From positions 1,922,001 through 1,986,000 of the forward strand of contig NC_014506.1 of the NCBI RefSeq assembly GCF_000147355.1: a stretch of DNA of 64,000 nucleotides, given 5' to 3'. Positions within the stretch are counted from its first letter, which is position 1. Every line of letters starts with the position of its first letter. Below are positions 54,062 through 63,815 of this stretch, one piece after another. Below the pieces are notes generated by a model. The model worked only from the letters and a program-made list of their open reading frames with translations. It ran no database searches and was not told the DNA's origin. Origin of the DNA: Sulfurimonas autotrophica DSM 16294 (GTDB taxonomy: Bacteria; Campylobacterota; Campylobacteria; Campylobacterales; Sulfurimonadaceae). A program made the position numbers and the translations under genes.

Positions 54062-55866
54062 AAATTTACCTCATTTATTTTAGTTTGTATAAGCTTCAAA
54101 AATTCTTCTTCGCTTAAATTGTACTGCTCTCTAGTTCGTCTGTCACGAATGGCTACAGTTTTATTTGCTATCTCTTCATCCCCTATAACTACTATCATTG
54201 GAACACGAGTTTTTTCTGCAGTTCTGATTCTTTTATTTAAAGAATCATTTTTCGCATAAATTTCACTATCGGCATTAATATCAATAAGTTTATCTGATAA
54301 AAGCTTAGCATATTCTTTATGTGTTTCTGCAACAGGAACAATTGCTACCTGAGTAGGAGCCACAAACATTGGAAATTCTCCGGCATAATGTTCTGTTAAT
54401 ATCCCAATAAAACGCTCGAAAGAACCTAGAATCGCACGGTGAATCATAACCGGTTGAATTTTATCATTTTCTTCACCGTTGTACTCAAGTTTAAATCGCT
54501 CCGGCAGATTAAAATCTAACTGAACTGTTCCACACTGCCACTCACGCCCGATAGCATCTGTAATCTTAATATCGATTTTAGGACCGTAAAATGCTCCGCC
54601 GCCTTCATCAATTTCATACGCAAGTTCATTTTTATCCATTGCATTTTTCAATGCCTGTGTAGAAATTTCCCATACTTTGTCATCGCCAACAGCTTTTTCG
54701 GGTTTTGTAGAAATCATCATTTTATAGTCAAATTCAAAAGTTGACATGATTTTATCTACAAAATCAACTACTTCAATAATCTGCTCTTCAATCTGGTCTG
54801 CACGACAAAAAATGTGTGCATCATCTTGTGTAAATTCACGAACACGGAAAAGTCCGTGCAAAGCACCGCTTGCTTCGTGACGGTGAACAACACCGTATTC
54901 AAAATATTTAATTGGCAAATCTCTATAAGAGTGAAGTTCATCTTCATATACTTTAATATGACCGACACAGTTCATAGGTTTTACACCAAATTCCAGCTCA
55001 TCAATATGAGTAAAATACATATTTTCACCGTAATTTTGATAGTGTCCTGATGTCATCCATAAATCTGAACGTAGCATTTCAGGTCCACGTACAGGCTCAT
55101 ATCCGCGTTTTCTGTGTGCTTTAAACAGAAGTGATTCTAATCTTGCACGAAGACGTCCACCGGCCGGAAGCCAGATAGGAAAACCGGCACCTACCTCTTC
55201 ACGGAAAGTAAAAAGTTTCATCTCGTTTCCGATTTTTCGGTGATCGCGTTTCTCCGCTTCTGCTAACTGTTCCATATGTGCTTTTAGTGACTCTTTGTCT
55301 GCAAATGCTATACCGTATATACGGGTAAGCATTTCATTTTTAGAATCTCCGCCAAGATATGCACCCGAAATTTTTGTCAGTTTAAAGTAACGAATCAACC
55401 CGATATTTGGAAGATGCGGCCCGCGACAAAGATCTTCAAAGTCACCCTGCTTATAAATACTTACAGTGTCACTTGGAATTCTTTTCATTACTTCAAGCTT
55501 CAGATGATCATCTTTAAACTTTTCTTTTGCCTCATCCATTGTAATTTCATATTTTTCTATTTTGTATTTTTTCTTTGCAAAAGAGAGCATTTGCTTCTCG
55601 ATTTTCTTTAAATCACCCTCACCGATTTCAGCAGAGGTTTTAAAGTCATAGTAAAAGCCCTCTTTTACAACAGGTCCTACGTAAAATTCAGCATCAGGAT
55701 AAAGTGACTTAATAGCCTGCGCCATCAGATGTGCCGTTGAGTGACGTAAAACTTCCAAAGCTTCAGGAGAGTTGTCAAGATGAATCTGTTCGCCTTCAAA
55801 CCCCAGCTCTTTTGCTGTTTGTGTATCAATAATTTCACCATCTTTTTTTATAGCAATTTCATTCAA
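54058..55866 (-). CDS. thrS: Threonyl-tRNA synthetase
   Basis: A 602-residue class II synthetase: editing domain with [16 protein letters not shown] and [14 protein letters not shown], motif 1-3 ([46 protein letters not shown]) and a C-terminal anticodon-binding domain. No T-box. Slightly shorter at the N-terminus than E. coli ThrS. Operon ilvD-thrS-infC. Confidence 0.97.
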   Translation of the reverse strand: MNEIAIKKDGEIIDTQTAKELGFEGEQIHLDNSPEALEVLRHSTAHLMAQAIKSLYPDAEFYVGPVVKEGFYYDFKTSAEIGEGDLKKIEKQMLSFAKKKYKIEKYEITMDEAKEKFKDDHLKLEVMKRIPSDTVSIYKQGDFEDLCRGPHLPNIGLIRYFKLTKISGAYLGGDSKNEMLTRIYGIAFADKESLKAHMEQLAEAEKRDHRKIGNEMKLFTFREEVGAGFPIWLPAGGRLRARLESLLFKAHRKRGYEPVRGPEMLRSDLWMTSGHYQNYGENMYFTHIDELEFGVKPMNCVGHIKVYEDELHSYRDLPIKYFEYGVVHRHEASGALHGLFRVREFTQDDAHIFCRADQIEEQIIEVVDFVDKIMSTFEFDYKMMISTKPEKAVGDDKVWEISTQALKNAMDKNELAYEIDEGGGAFYGPKIDIKITDAIGREWQCGTVQLDFNLPERFKLEYNGEENDKIQPVMIHRAILGSFERFIGILTEHYAGEFPMFVAPTQVAIVPVAETHKEYAKLLSDKLIDINADSEIYAKNDSLNKRIRTAEKTRVPMIVVIGDEEIANKTVAIRDRRTREQYNLSEEEFLKLIQTKINEVNF

Positions 55867-55881
55867 AATATATTTTCCTTC

Positions 55882-57573
55882 TTATAATTCTGTTTTTAGT
55901 ACGGCACCGTTTGATGCATTGGACACTAAAAGCTGGTAACGTTTCAACCATTTTGATTTTACTTCATTTTTATACGGTACATAATGGTCTTTTCTTCTTG
56001 CGAGTTCTTCACCGTCTACATTTAACTGCAGTATATGCTTATCTACATCAAGTTCTATCTCGTCACCGTCTTCTATTAAGGCAATCAGTCCGCCTTCTGC
56101 CGCTTCTGGAGAAACATGTCCGATTGAAGCGCCTTTTGTAGCACCTGAAAAACGACCGTCTGTAATAAGCGCAACACTCTCACCAAGCCCCATACCCTGA
56201 ATAAGTGCCGTTGGTGCAAGCATCTCTTGCATACCAGGACCACCTTTTGGACCTTCATAACGAATAACGACAACATTACCGGGTTTTACTTTATGAGCCA
56301 TAATTCCGGCAATTGCTTCTGGTTGAGAGTTAAAGCAGATAGCAGTCCCTTTAAAGTGACGCATGCTATCAACTATACCTGCAGCTTTAATAACTGCACC
56401 CTCGGTTGCAAGATTTCCAAAAAGAATTGAAAGGCCGCCGACAGGTGAAAAAGCATGCGCATTTGTATGGATGATTGATGTATCTTTAATCTCGGCATCT
56501 TTAATTCTCTCACCGATTGTCTCACCTGTAATCGTCAATGCATCAAGTTGTAAAACATCATTGCCTCTGTTGGAAACTTCTTTCATTACCGCATTTACTC
56601 CACCCGCATCATCGATATCTTTCATGTGAACAGTTGTTAATGATGGGGAAATCTTTGCAATATGCGCAACCTTTTCAGCTATTGCATTGATATTTTCTAT
56701 TTTAAAATCAACATCAGCTTCTTTTGCAATAGCTAACATATGAAGAACAGTATTTGAGCTTCCACCCATTGCCATATCTACTGTAAATGCATTGTGTACT
56801 GCTTTTTCATTTAAAATGTTTTTGAAGTTATATTTTTCGTTATTTTCCATTTTTGCAAGCTCAACAATACGTTTTGCCGCTTTTTTCACCATTGCAATTC
56901 TCTCAGGTGTCATAGCTAAAACAGTTCCGTTTCCAGGCAGTGCTATACCCATCGCTTCACAAAGAGTATTCATAGAGTTTGCTGTAAACATACCTGAACA
57001 GCTTCCACCGCTTGGACAGGCTTCACACTCTATTTCATGCAGTTCTTCTTCTGTCATCTTCCCATCATTAAACTCTCCAACTGCTTCAAATGCAGTTGAC
57101 AAATCAATAGGCGTACCGTCTTTTTTATGACCCGCCGGCATAGGACCACCGGAGACAAAAATAGTAGGAACATTTACGCGAAGTGCACCCATAATCATAC
57201 CCGGAACAATTTTGTCACAGTTAGGAATACAGATCATCGCATCAAGTTTATGCGCATTCATAACTGTCTCAATAGAATCAGCAATTATCTCACGCGAAGG
57301 CAGCGAATAAAGCATTCCGTCATGTCCCATAGCAATTCCGTCATCAACACCAATAGTATTAAATACAAAAGGAACTCCGCCCGCTTCACGAATAGCTTCT
57401 TTTACTATTTCACCATATTCATGTAAGAAAAAGTGTCCGGGAATAATATCAATGTAAGAGTTTGCAATTCCAATAAACGGCTTGTCAAAATCTTCATCTT
57501 TAAGACCGGTAGCACGCAACAATGAACGGTGTGGAGCTTTATCAAAGCCCTTTTTGATTATATCACTTCTCAT
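55882..57573 (-). CDS. ilvD: Dihydroxyacid dehydratase
   Basis: A 563-residue IlvD with cluster-binding cysteines in [15 protein letters not shown] and [20 protein letters not shown], and [23 protein letters not shown]. It makes 2-keto acids for valine, leucine and isoleucine. Confidence 0.97.
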   Translation of the reverse strand: MRSDIIKKGFDKAPHRSLLRATGLKDEDFDKPFIGIANSYIDIIPGHFFLHEYGEIVKEAIREAGGVPFVFNTIGVDDGIAMGHDGMLYSLPSREIIADSIETVMNAHKLDAMICIPNCDKIVPGMIMGALRVNVPTIFVSGGPMPAGHKKDGTPIDLSTAFEAVGEFNDGKMTEEELHEIECEACPSGGSCSGMFTANSMNTLCEAMGIALPGNGTVLAMTPERIAMVKKAAKRIVELAKMENNEKYNFKNILNEKAVHNAFTVDMAMGGSSNTVLHMLAIAKEADVDFKIENINAIAEKVAHIAKISPSLTTVHMKDIDDAGGVNAVMKEVSNRGNDVLQLDALTITGETIGERIKDAEIKDTSIIHTNAHAFSPVGGLSILFGNLATEGAVIKAAGIVDSMRHFKGTAICFNSQPEAIAGIMAHKVKPGNVVVIRYEGPKGGPGMQEMLAPTALIQGMGLGESVALITDGRFSGATKGASIGHVSPEAAEGGLIALIEDGDEIELDVDKHILQLNVDGEELARRKDHYVPYKNEVKSKWLKRYQLLVSNASNGAVLKTEL

Positions 57574-57656
57574 GTGGTAATTCCTATAATAGTAGTTTTC
57601 TAATTAAATTATAAATGCGATTATAGCACTTTTTTACTATTTTTACCTAAAAACTC

Positions 57657-57685
57657 TTTACAAAGAAAAAAAAACAAGCTATAAT
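57657..57685 (+). promoter_or_regulatory. Promoter of the tRNA operon
   Basis: TTTACA (57657-57662), 17 bases, TATAAT (57680-57685). The short palindrome CTTACAAATTGTAAG (57694-57708) follows in the leader. The first tRNA begins at 57718. Confidence 0.85.
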
Positions 57686-57717
57686 TCCGGCTCACTTACA
57701 AATTGTAAGAGAAATAT

Positions 57718-57792
57718 GCGGGAATAGCTCAGTGGTAGAGCACAACCTTGCCAAGGTTGGGGTCGCGAGTTCGAACCTCGTTTCCCGCTCCA
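57718..57792 (+). tRNA. tRNA-Gly (GCC)
   Basis: GCGGGAA acceptor stem, D arm with AGCTCAGTGGTAGAGC, anticodon loop TTGCCAA, T arm GTTCGAACC, encoded CCA. Confidence 0.96.
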
Positions 57793-57827
57793 TTTATAAA
57801 TTGTTAAACTGTGAATTCATTCATTAT

Positions 57828-57914
57828 GCCCGGGTGGCGAAATTGGTAGACGCAGGGGACTTAAAATCCCCCGGTAGCAATACTGTGCCGGTTCGAGTCC
57901 GGCCCCGGGCACCA
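57828..57914 (+). tRNA. tRNA-Leu (TAA)
   Basis: GCCCGGG acceptor, long variable arm, anticodon loop CTTAAAA (TAA anticodon), T arm GGTTCGAGTCC, encoded CCA. Confidence 0.95.
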
Positions 57915-57937
57915 TTGATATGAAAGATAAATTGACT

Positions 57938-58011
57938 GGTGCCATCGCCAAGTGGTAAGGCCGCAGCCTGCAAAGCTGCTATCCCCAGTTCAAATCTGGG
58001 TGGCACCTCCA
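57938..58011 (+). tRNA. tRNA-Cys (GCA)
   Basis: GGTGCCA acceptor, anticodon loop CTGCAAA (GCA anticodon), T arm CAGTTCAAATCTG, encoded CCA. Confidence 0.95.
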
Positions 58012-58042
58012 GTTTTAATAATTTCTTATCAAAACAACACGT

Positions 58043-58131
58043 GGATCTTTGGCAGAGTTGGTCGAATGCACCGGTCTTGAAAACCGGCGAGGGTCATACC
58101 TCCCAGAGTTCGAATCTCTGAGGGTCCACCA
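58043..58131 (+). tRNA. tRNA-Ser (TGA), presumed integration site
   Basis: GGATCTT acceptor pairing with GGGTCC through wobble pairs, anticodon loop CTTGAAA (TGA anticodon), long variable arm, T arm GAGTTCGAATCTC, encoded CCA. A small CCCTA/TAGGG hairpin follows. Mobile-element genes begin immediately downstream, as expected for a tRNA attachment site. Confidence 0.93.
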
Positions 58132-58185
58132 CTTCAACCCCTAAATATAGGGATTTCAAACACTATTTTCACTAAAAATACTCAA

Positions 58186-58207
58186 CTGTAACAAAACTGT
58201 AACAAAA
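58186..58207. repeat. Tandem 11-bp direct repeats near tRNA-Ser
   Basis: CTGTAACAAAA twice, head to tail, 55 bases beyond tRNA-Ser. Short direct repeats near an attachment site can be integrase arm-binding sites. No second copy was seen by the integrase end of the element. Confidence 0.5.
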
Positions 58208-58269
58208 TCTACACCTTTTAAACCCGTTAGTATATATTTTATTTCGTTACCATAATCCTGTTTAACATG

Positions 58270-59157
58270 TTAAATTTTATGTTGTTCTTCAAAAACATTT
58301 AACCAATAATCAAGTAAAGGTTGATTACTTGCACACTCTATAAATAATGCTTTCTGAATAATATTTTCATCAATACTTTTAGTGTCAATTTCATCTAAAA
58401 TAATTTCTTTAAATTTTTCTATCATTTCCTCATTATTATACTTTGTGTATTTCTTTATGTAAATTTTTTCTAGTCTTTTAGCAAGTTCATCAAAGTAATT
58501 TCTCCATAATGTAACTATCTTTCTTCCTATCGCAACTGTTTTTATATGTTCCAAACATAGTTCTTGTTCTACCTGACTCAAGTCATCTATAATTTTAATA
58601 TTAAACTTAGCAGCTTCAAAAGGTGGAAGAATTTCACATACTATAAAATCATGACTATAAATATTAATATCATGATATGGATTTAATGCAAATCTTGTAT
58701 TAGTTGTCGTATTAATTGAAATATTACCTTTACTTGCATTACAGTCTGTGCAGATAACTATCATATTAGGTAAATATAACGAAAATTCTGGAAATATTGA
58801 TTTTGGTAAAAAATGGTCTATTTGTTTTGCTTCTGTAAGAGCACAATAAGGGCATAAAGTACCCTCTTTTAGTATTTTCTTTATATCTTTTAAATATTCT
58901 TTTGCATACTGCTCTGGTGAATTATACATATGAAGAAGGGAGTATTTTGCATTTATCTTTGTTGAAGGAACATTTAAACTAATAGTACTCTCTCCAATAT
59001 TTTCTAAATTAGTTTGATTTAAGTCATAAACTAGATACCTAGATTTAACATAATCCTGCACATATTTTAAAAGAGTTTTTCTTGCATTATTTTTATTATT
59101 AATAACCTTATCTAAGTATTTTGTATGTTCCCCATCCAACACATCTAATTTAATCAT
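58270..59157 (-). CDS. HNH endonuclease, Septu PtuB-like
   Basis: A 295-residue protein with an HNH/zinc-finger nuclease core: CPYC at 102-105, IDHFLPK at 113-119 (catalytic His), CTDCNASKG at 136-144 (second zinc pair and Asn/Lys). The rest is helical. In Septu systems PtuB carries such a nuclease and works with an ABC-type ATPase, as found here upstream with an 8-base overlap. Defence function is inferred from this pairing. Confidence 0.82.
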   Translation of the reverse strand: MIKLDVLDGEHTKYLDKVINNKNNARKTLLKYVQDYVKSRYLVYDLNQTNLENIGESTISLNVPSTKINAKYSLLHMYNSPEQYAKEYLKDIKKILKEGTLCPYCALTEAKQIDHFLPKSIFPEFSLYLPNMIVICTDCNASKGNISINTTTNTRFALNPYHDINIYSHDFIVCEILPPFEAAKFNIKIIDDLSQVEQELCLEHIKTVAIGRKIVTLWRNYFDELAKRLEKIYIKKYTKYNNEEMIEKFKEIILDEIDTKSIDENIIQKALFIECASNQPLLDYWLNVFEEQHKI

Positions 59158-60868
59158 TTAATATCTCATTTCTAATATACATCAACGACTCAGAATTTAA
59201 TTTATCTCTATATTGCTCTAAAATGTCACTAATACTATCATTCTTATCAATATTTTCTATCAGCCAGTTTTCAAATGGTCTTTCCTCTAATATATTATTA
59301 AAAGTATAGTTACAAATTGTATTTAAATTTCCACCAAATGTTTCTATTACTGCAGGTGTGTAGATAAATGATTTATCATTTTCTTGTATATCAAACACTC
59401 TTACAAATTTAGAAGGTGTTTCTCTTGTTATAATTAAAGAATGGGTGGCAATAATTGCATATGAATTAAATATATGTAAAATTTCTTTTAGTAATCTCAT
59501 AAAAACAATTTCTAAATTGGGGTGTAAATAGCTTTCTGGCTCATCAAAAATCAATAATGATTCTTTTTCAATTTTACCAAGTATGGCAAATATCATATAT
59601 GTGAAAATCTCTTGTCCAGAGCTTAAATTTAAAATATTATTATCATTATCCAAAAAACAAATCTCTTCTATAAATTTTGCTGGAACTTGTAAATTTGTTA
59701 TTTCTTGGTCTGTATAGCTTTTTAAAATATCTTTTGTATATATTGTTTGAACAATCATATTATCAATAAGTGTCATTTTATTATTTACATCTAATTTTTG
59801 TAAATTATCTATAAGTTTCTTATCTGCCCTTATTCCTATATTTTTTATTGAAGGAATTGCTATTTTCAATACTTCAAAAAGCTTATGTACTTTCATAATA
59901 GATGATTCAAAATCAAATCCATTTGTATCATCTATTATCATTTTTGATAAGGATTTTTTCATATCTTTAAAAACAATATCTTTAGTTATCTGATTTTCTT
60001 TATTTCTTAATCCACTATAACTAAATGATTTACTACCTCCCTGATTATAAAAATCTTCAAAAGGGCTATATGAGATAATAACAACTTTACTAAACTGTGG
60101 AGTTTTAGACAAAGCCTCTTCAGGCTTATATTGAAGTTTTACATCAGAAAATATATCTGCGACTCCTACACCCTGCAAGCATTCCGATAAATGCTTTAAT
60201 GTTTGTGATTTACCGGAACCATTTTTCCCAATTAATGTCATAATATTAGATGGGAAGAAATCATCATGAAAAGTAAAATCTATACTATGCTCATTACTAA
60301 CATTTTCCAATTGGAATGTGAAGTTGAAATCAAATCTATCTTTATCTAAATCTTCTCCAAAAAGAAAATACGAGGCTTCTTTTATCGCTTTTTTTGAGTC
60401 TGTATCTCTCGTTAACGAATTTTCAAATCCATCATCAGTATTTTTTAAATCTAAATCTTCAATTTCAGGATATTTTTTTTCTAAATAAGGAATATCATGT
60501 AAAGTATCTAAAATACTATATAGTTCTTCCTCAGATAAAAGTTCCTTTAACCTTGTATAATACTCACTAGAAGCACCTACGGAAATATATTTTTTATCAA
60601 TATCGATAGTATTGATTTTTATATATTTATCTTTATTTTTACCTTCCATTTTTTGAAAAACTGCATGTGAATCATCTTCATCTTCAAATAGTATTCTTAA
60701 ACCACCAATAGTATAAATTTTTTCTTTATACCAAAGAGACATATGAAAATATGTATAATGACCATAATCATTCCAGTTATCTTCTTTTAAAATTATATAA
60801 TTATTTTCTTTCTTATATCCTAATTTATTTTCATCCGTATGAAAACTTTTTATATATATTATTTTCAC
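59150..60868 (-). CDS. ABC/SMC-type ATPase, Septu PtuA-like, with N-terminal extension
   Basis: A roughly 572-residue ATPase: Walker A GKNGSGKS at about 214, ABC signature LNLSSGQE at about 415, Walker B SLLIFDEPESYLHP at about 438, H-loop IIATHS. About 200 residues precede the ATPase; typical PtuA begins almost directly with Walker A. The extension has DNWNDYGHYTYFHMSLWY, which seems familiar from other prophage ATPases, but I cannot name it. Start: GTG 60868 with AAGGAG 6 bases upstream, not the earlier ATG. TATAAT at 60910-60915 may be its -10. Confidence 0.83.
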   Translation of the reverse strand: MKIIYIKSFHTDENKLGYKKENNYIILKEDNWNDYGHYTYFHMSLWYKEKIYTIGGLRILFEDEDDSHAVFQKMEGKNKDKYIKINTIDIDKKYISVGASSEYYTRLKELLSEEELYSILDTLHDIPYLEKKYPEIEDLDLKNTDDGFENSLTRDTDSKKAIKEASYFLFGEDLDKDRFDFNFTFQLENVSNEHSIDFTFHDDFFPSNIMTLIGKNGSGKSQTLKHLSECLQGVGVADIFSDVKLQYKPEEALSKTPQFSKVVIISYSPFEDFYNQGGSKSFSYSGLRNKENQITKDIVFKDMKKSLSKMIIDDTNGFDFESSIMKVHKLFEVLKIAIPSIKNIGIRADKKLIDNLQKLDVNNKMTLIDNMIVQTIYTKDILKSYTDQEITNLQVPAKFIEEICFLDNDNNILNLSSGQEIFTYMIFAILGKIEKESLLIFDEPESYLHPNLEIVFMRLLKEILHIFNSYAIIATHSLIITRETPSKFVRVFDIQENDKSFIYTPAVIETFGGNLNTICNYTFNNILEERPFENWLIENIDKNDSISDILEQYRDKLNSESLMYIRNEILND

Positions 60869-61019
60869 AAAAAGCTCCTTTATGTAATAAGCCACTCATT
60901 TTAGCAAAAATTATACGGTAAAAATAAAAATAATAAGAAATAGTAAAAAGTAGCTATTTATTCCGTGACAACCTGCAATACTTTTTCAATAAAAATAATT
61001 TTTACTATACACTCCTAAA

Positions 61020-61322
61020 ATGGACACTAAAAAACTCTTAGAAAATATCAGTAATAACTGTTCATCTGAACTTACTAAATACAAATTTAATAAGGGTTTG
61101 GATATTTCTGATAAATACAGAAAAGGAAAAGTAACCTCTTACCAATATGTGTTGGATTTAATCTACCACTTTTTTGAAAAAGAGAGATTGTTAAAAATTG
61201 AATTTGAGAGTATAATTACTAAAGAGTTGGATAACACTTCTCTGTTAAAAAATGGTGATTACAGAAATGGAATTAATGAAGTTTTGAGTGAGATAAAATC
61301 TCAACTCAAAGAAAAAGCATGA
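61020..61322 (+). CDS. Hypothetical 100-residue protein of the element
   Basis: An acidic/basic helical protein (MDTKKLLENISNNCSSEL..., ending KSQLKEKA), no known domain. It is divergent from the ATPase gene. No ribosome site precedes the ATG; TATACA lies 10 bases upstream, so the mRNA may be leaderless. Real but unassigned. Confidence 0.55.
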   Translation: MDTKKLLENISNNCSSELTKYKFNKGLDISDKYRKGKVTSYQYVLDLIYHFFEKERLLKIEFESIITKELDNTSLLKNGDYRNGINEVLSEIKSQLKEKA

Positions 61323-61358
61323 AGATTATTTGCAAAATTCTGATGTACTAATAAACTG

Positions 61359-61826
61359 TTATCCATTATCATATCCCTGAATGAAGCAAATCTTTTTACC
61401 ATTATTATTAGTAAAATCAGAAAACAAAAAATTATGTTCAGTATCATTGAAAAATATAAATGATTTTTGTAAATAATTTTCAAAATCATCAAAGTTTTCT
61501 TCAGTAAACCTCTGAATAATACAAATACATTTTCCATAAATATATGTACTAGCACCATATTCATTAGATATTCCAAACATAGATTTCTTTTCAAATACTG
61601 ATTTATCATAAATAAGCTTTCCAAACATACAGACACCATTATTTTCCATAACAATATCTCTTTCAGTTAACCTATTTGTATCCAAAATTTCAAATTCATC
61701 ACCCCAACTCCCAACTCCCAATTTAGTGATATTCTCATTCAATGCAAAAGGATTTATAAAAAAGGCAATATGTTTATCATATATACCGTCCAATAATGGA
61801 TAAATTATATTTGAATATTCAATCAT
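61359..61826 (-). CDS. Hypothetical 155-residue protein of the element
   Basis: Soluble protein of mixed composition (GVGSWGDEFEILDTNRLTER, ASTYIYGKCICIIQRFTEENF). AGGAG precedes the ATG. No family recognised. Translationally coupled to the 45-residue gene upstream (8-base overlap), a pairing typical of small regulator/effector or toxin-antitoxin pairs, but no such domain is visible. Confidence 0.65.
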   Translation of the reverse strand: MIEYSNIIYPLLDGIYDKHIAFFINPFALNENITKLGVGSWGDEFEILDTNRLTERDIVMENNGVCMFGKLIYDKSVFEKKSMFGISNEYGASTYIYGKCICIIQRFTEENFDDFENYLQKSFIFFNDTEHNFLFSDFTNNNGKKICFIQGYDNG

Positions 61827-61956
61827 TCTTATCTCCTACTATATAAATTTTTTGAGTTAATTCTTTGATTTTAATTTTACTCTTGTCTATTTCAAAATAA
61901 TCATATTTTAAAACACTACCTTTGATTTCGTTGTTTATAAATTCTCTTAAATTCAT
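61819..61956 (-). CDS. Hypothetical 45-residue protein overlapping the 155-residue gene
   Basis: The ATG at 61956 has AAGGA 5 bases upstream; the frame begins MNLREFINNEIKGS and ends IYIVGDKND with TGA. Its end contains the ribosome site and start of the next gene. Charged and probably helical. Not similar to known antitoxins that I can recall. Confidence 0.6.
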   Translation of the reverse strand: MNLREFINNEIKGSVLKYDYFEIDKSKIKIKELTQKIYIVGDKND

Positions 61957-62054
61957 AAATATCCTTTGTTATTAATTACTATCTATTTTACATTTTTAAA
62001 TTAGTTTATTAAGTTGAAGTAAGATAAAATATAAGTTAAATAAAGGGGAAAGAA

Positions 62055-62132
62055 GTGGACTTATTTGATACATTTTACCTCAAGCTAAAAATCTCTCTAC
62101 ACCTTCTAAAGAAGAAAATGTTGAGAGTGTAA
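62055..62132 (+). pseudogene. Possible remnant of a small gene
   Basis: After a GGGGA ribosome-like site, GTG 62055 starts MDLFDTFYLKLK and continues 25 codons to TAA. In another frame the downstream half reads STPSKEENVESVS and stops, which looks like real coding, so a one-base shift may have broken a gene of about 26 residues or more. Very tentative. Confidence 0.25.
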
Positions 62133-62133
62133 G

Positions 62134-63387
62134 CTAAGCTCCTTTTTTCAGAAATTCACTAATCGCACTTACATCAGTAAACTTACCCTCGTGCTGTCTC
62201 TTATTTTTAACATACTTGTTAAGAGTCGTACTTACATTTCTATGTCCAAGTTGAGAACTTACAGAAACTATCCCTACACTATCTTTTTGTTTATTGATAA
62301 GATTAGTCGCAAATGTATGTCTCAGATTATAAAATCTTCTGTAAGGTATTTTACAATATTTTAAATATGATTTCCAAGTACCTTTACTAACCATAGACGG
62401 GTTTTTATAGTTCTTTTTCTCTTGTGTTAAAAATACATAATCTGATTCAACATCTTCAAACAATTCATACTGATTTACTAGTAGATTAAATGATTCATCA
62501 TTCATATCAATTATTCTCTTACCGCTATAAGTTTTGGTTCCTTTAACTCTACCATTTCTAATAGTTTTGGTAATATCAATTTTCTTATTCACAAAATCAA
62601 TATCTGCCCATGTAAGTGCAACCAGTTCTCCACTTCTTATTCCAGTTCCAGCAGATAGGTAAATCATATTCTTTAACTGTCTTCTTGTTCTCGACCAAAC
62701 TTTATGAGTTGTTTCATCTATGTAGTCATCAATACTAGTTAAGATTGTTGTCATCTCTGTATCTGTATATACAATCTCATCATCATCCTCTCTAACTGGG
62801 TTATATTTTTGAGCATTCACAACTGGATTAACTTTAATATACTCTTTTTGCTTTGCTTGTACTAGAATAATATTCAACACACTTCTAATATCTTTTACGG
62901 TTTTTCTCTTAAAGTTCTTCAGAACCCATATCTGCCAATCATCAATATCAGAAGTTTTAATTTTATTAAGCCTATACCCTTTAAAATATGGTGAAATATA
63001 GGCATTGAATTTTTGTTTGTATTCTTTAATTGTATCAATAGATATATTATTTAAAGCCAATTTTTTATCGAATGCTTCTTCATAGAAATCTTCCAAAAGT
63101 GGGATTTTACTCTCCTCATCATCCCCTAACCTTTCTAAATCATATTCTGCTTTTAGATTACTCAAATCCCATAGTAATTGTTTGTCATGTTTTTCTACAT
63201 AGTTAATATTTTTTTTCAGATAATCAAAGCCAGTAGATTTATTTACTTTTTCAGTTTTTCCTCTGAATGTCAATACACCCCTGATGTAAAGTTTTCCATC
63301 CCTTTCTCTAAAACCTATCGTTCCATACTCTCTATCATAAAAAGCTGGGTCCTGAGCTTCAGCTAGTTTTTTCTCTATAGCATCCAT
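62134..63387 (-). CDS. Tyrosine-type site-specific integrase
   Basis: A 417-residue recombinase: N-terminal arm-binding region (about 20-50), core-binding SAM-like domain (about 95-200), catalytic domain with GTGIRSGELVAL (R251), YNLRHTFA (R356; the usual first His is Tyr353, also seen in some phage integrases), LGHRNVSTT (H382) and nucleophile Tyr392. It overlaps the upstream small gene by one base (TAATG). Likely moves the element at the tRNA-Ser. Confidence 0.93.
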   Translation of the reverse strand: MDAIEKKLAEAQDPAFYDREYGTIGFRERDGKLYIRGVLTFRGKTEKVNKSTGFDYLKKNINYVEKHDKQLLWDLSNLKAEYDLERLGDDEESKIPLLEDFYEEAFDKKLALNNISIDTIKEYKQKFNAYISPYFKGYRLNKIKTSDIDDWQIWVLKNFKRKTVKDIRSVLNIILVQAKQKEYIKVNPVVNAQKYNPVREDDDEIVYTDTEMTTILTSIDDYIDETTHKVWSRTRRQLKNMIYLSAGTGIRSGELVALTWADIDFVNKKIDITKTIRNGRVKGTKTYSGKRIIDMNDESFNLLVNQYELFEDVESDYVFLTQEKKNYKNPSMVSKGTWKSYLKYCKIPYRRFYNLRHTFATNLINKQKDSVGIVSVSSQLGHRNVSTTLNKYVKNKRQHEGKFTDVSAISEFLKKGA

Positions 63388-63665
63388 TATGCAACCCTCC
63401 TTCTTTTTCTTTGTAGTGTATGGTTTATAGATTTGTGAATATAAATCTCGCCATCCATATGTTTGTAGTGTTTGCCAAACTGGTAATTACCACTCTCCAC
63501 GACTCTGTTATACATTTGTCTATAACTTAAATCATTATTTCTTGCTGTATCTGTAATTGAAATCCAATCTGGAAAAAACTCTATAATTTCACTTAGTGAA
63601 ACCATTCTTGTGTATATACTTTCTAACAAATCTCTATCTGAGATATTTATGATATTTGCTTTCAT
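63387..63665 (-). CDS. Small DNA-binding/excisionase-like protein
   Basis: A 92-residue protein: WISITDTARNNDLSYRQMYNRVVESG is a helix-turn-helix-like segment, ending in a basic tail RKRRRVA. Size and place directly before the integrase match recombination directionality factors. The role is inferred. Confidence 0.6.
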   Translation of the reverse strand: MKANIINISDRDLLESIYTRMVSLSEIIEFFPDWISITDTARNNDLSYRQMYNRVVESGNYQFGKHYKHMDGEIYIHKSINHTLQRKRRRVA

Positions 63666-63815
63666 ATCATTTCCTAATATTTGTTACCATCTAGTGGCTT
63701 AATCCCTTTTATTAGTGATACCACCTAAGTCTGTATCTTCACTCATTTTACATTTTAAAATCAGATAATATAGATAAATCCCCTTATTATTAAAAGAATT
63801 AACGGATTTGTTTTT

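Noticed and set aside
54058-55866. T-box or threonine attenuator before thrS
   Set aside because: Only 15 bases separate ilvD and thrS, so there is no room for a leader.
57732-58121. Open frames of 60-63 codons over the tRNA genes on both strands
   Set aside because: They are translations of four clear tRNA genes.
61301-61654. 117-codon minus-strand frame rich in Met, Leu, Ile and Phe
   Set aside because: It overlaps the 155-residue gene in another frame; the composition is that of a shadow and it has no ribosome site, whereas the 155-residue frame does.
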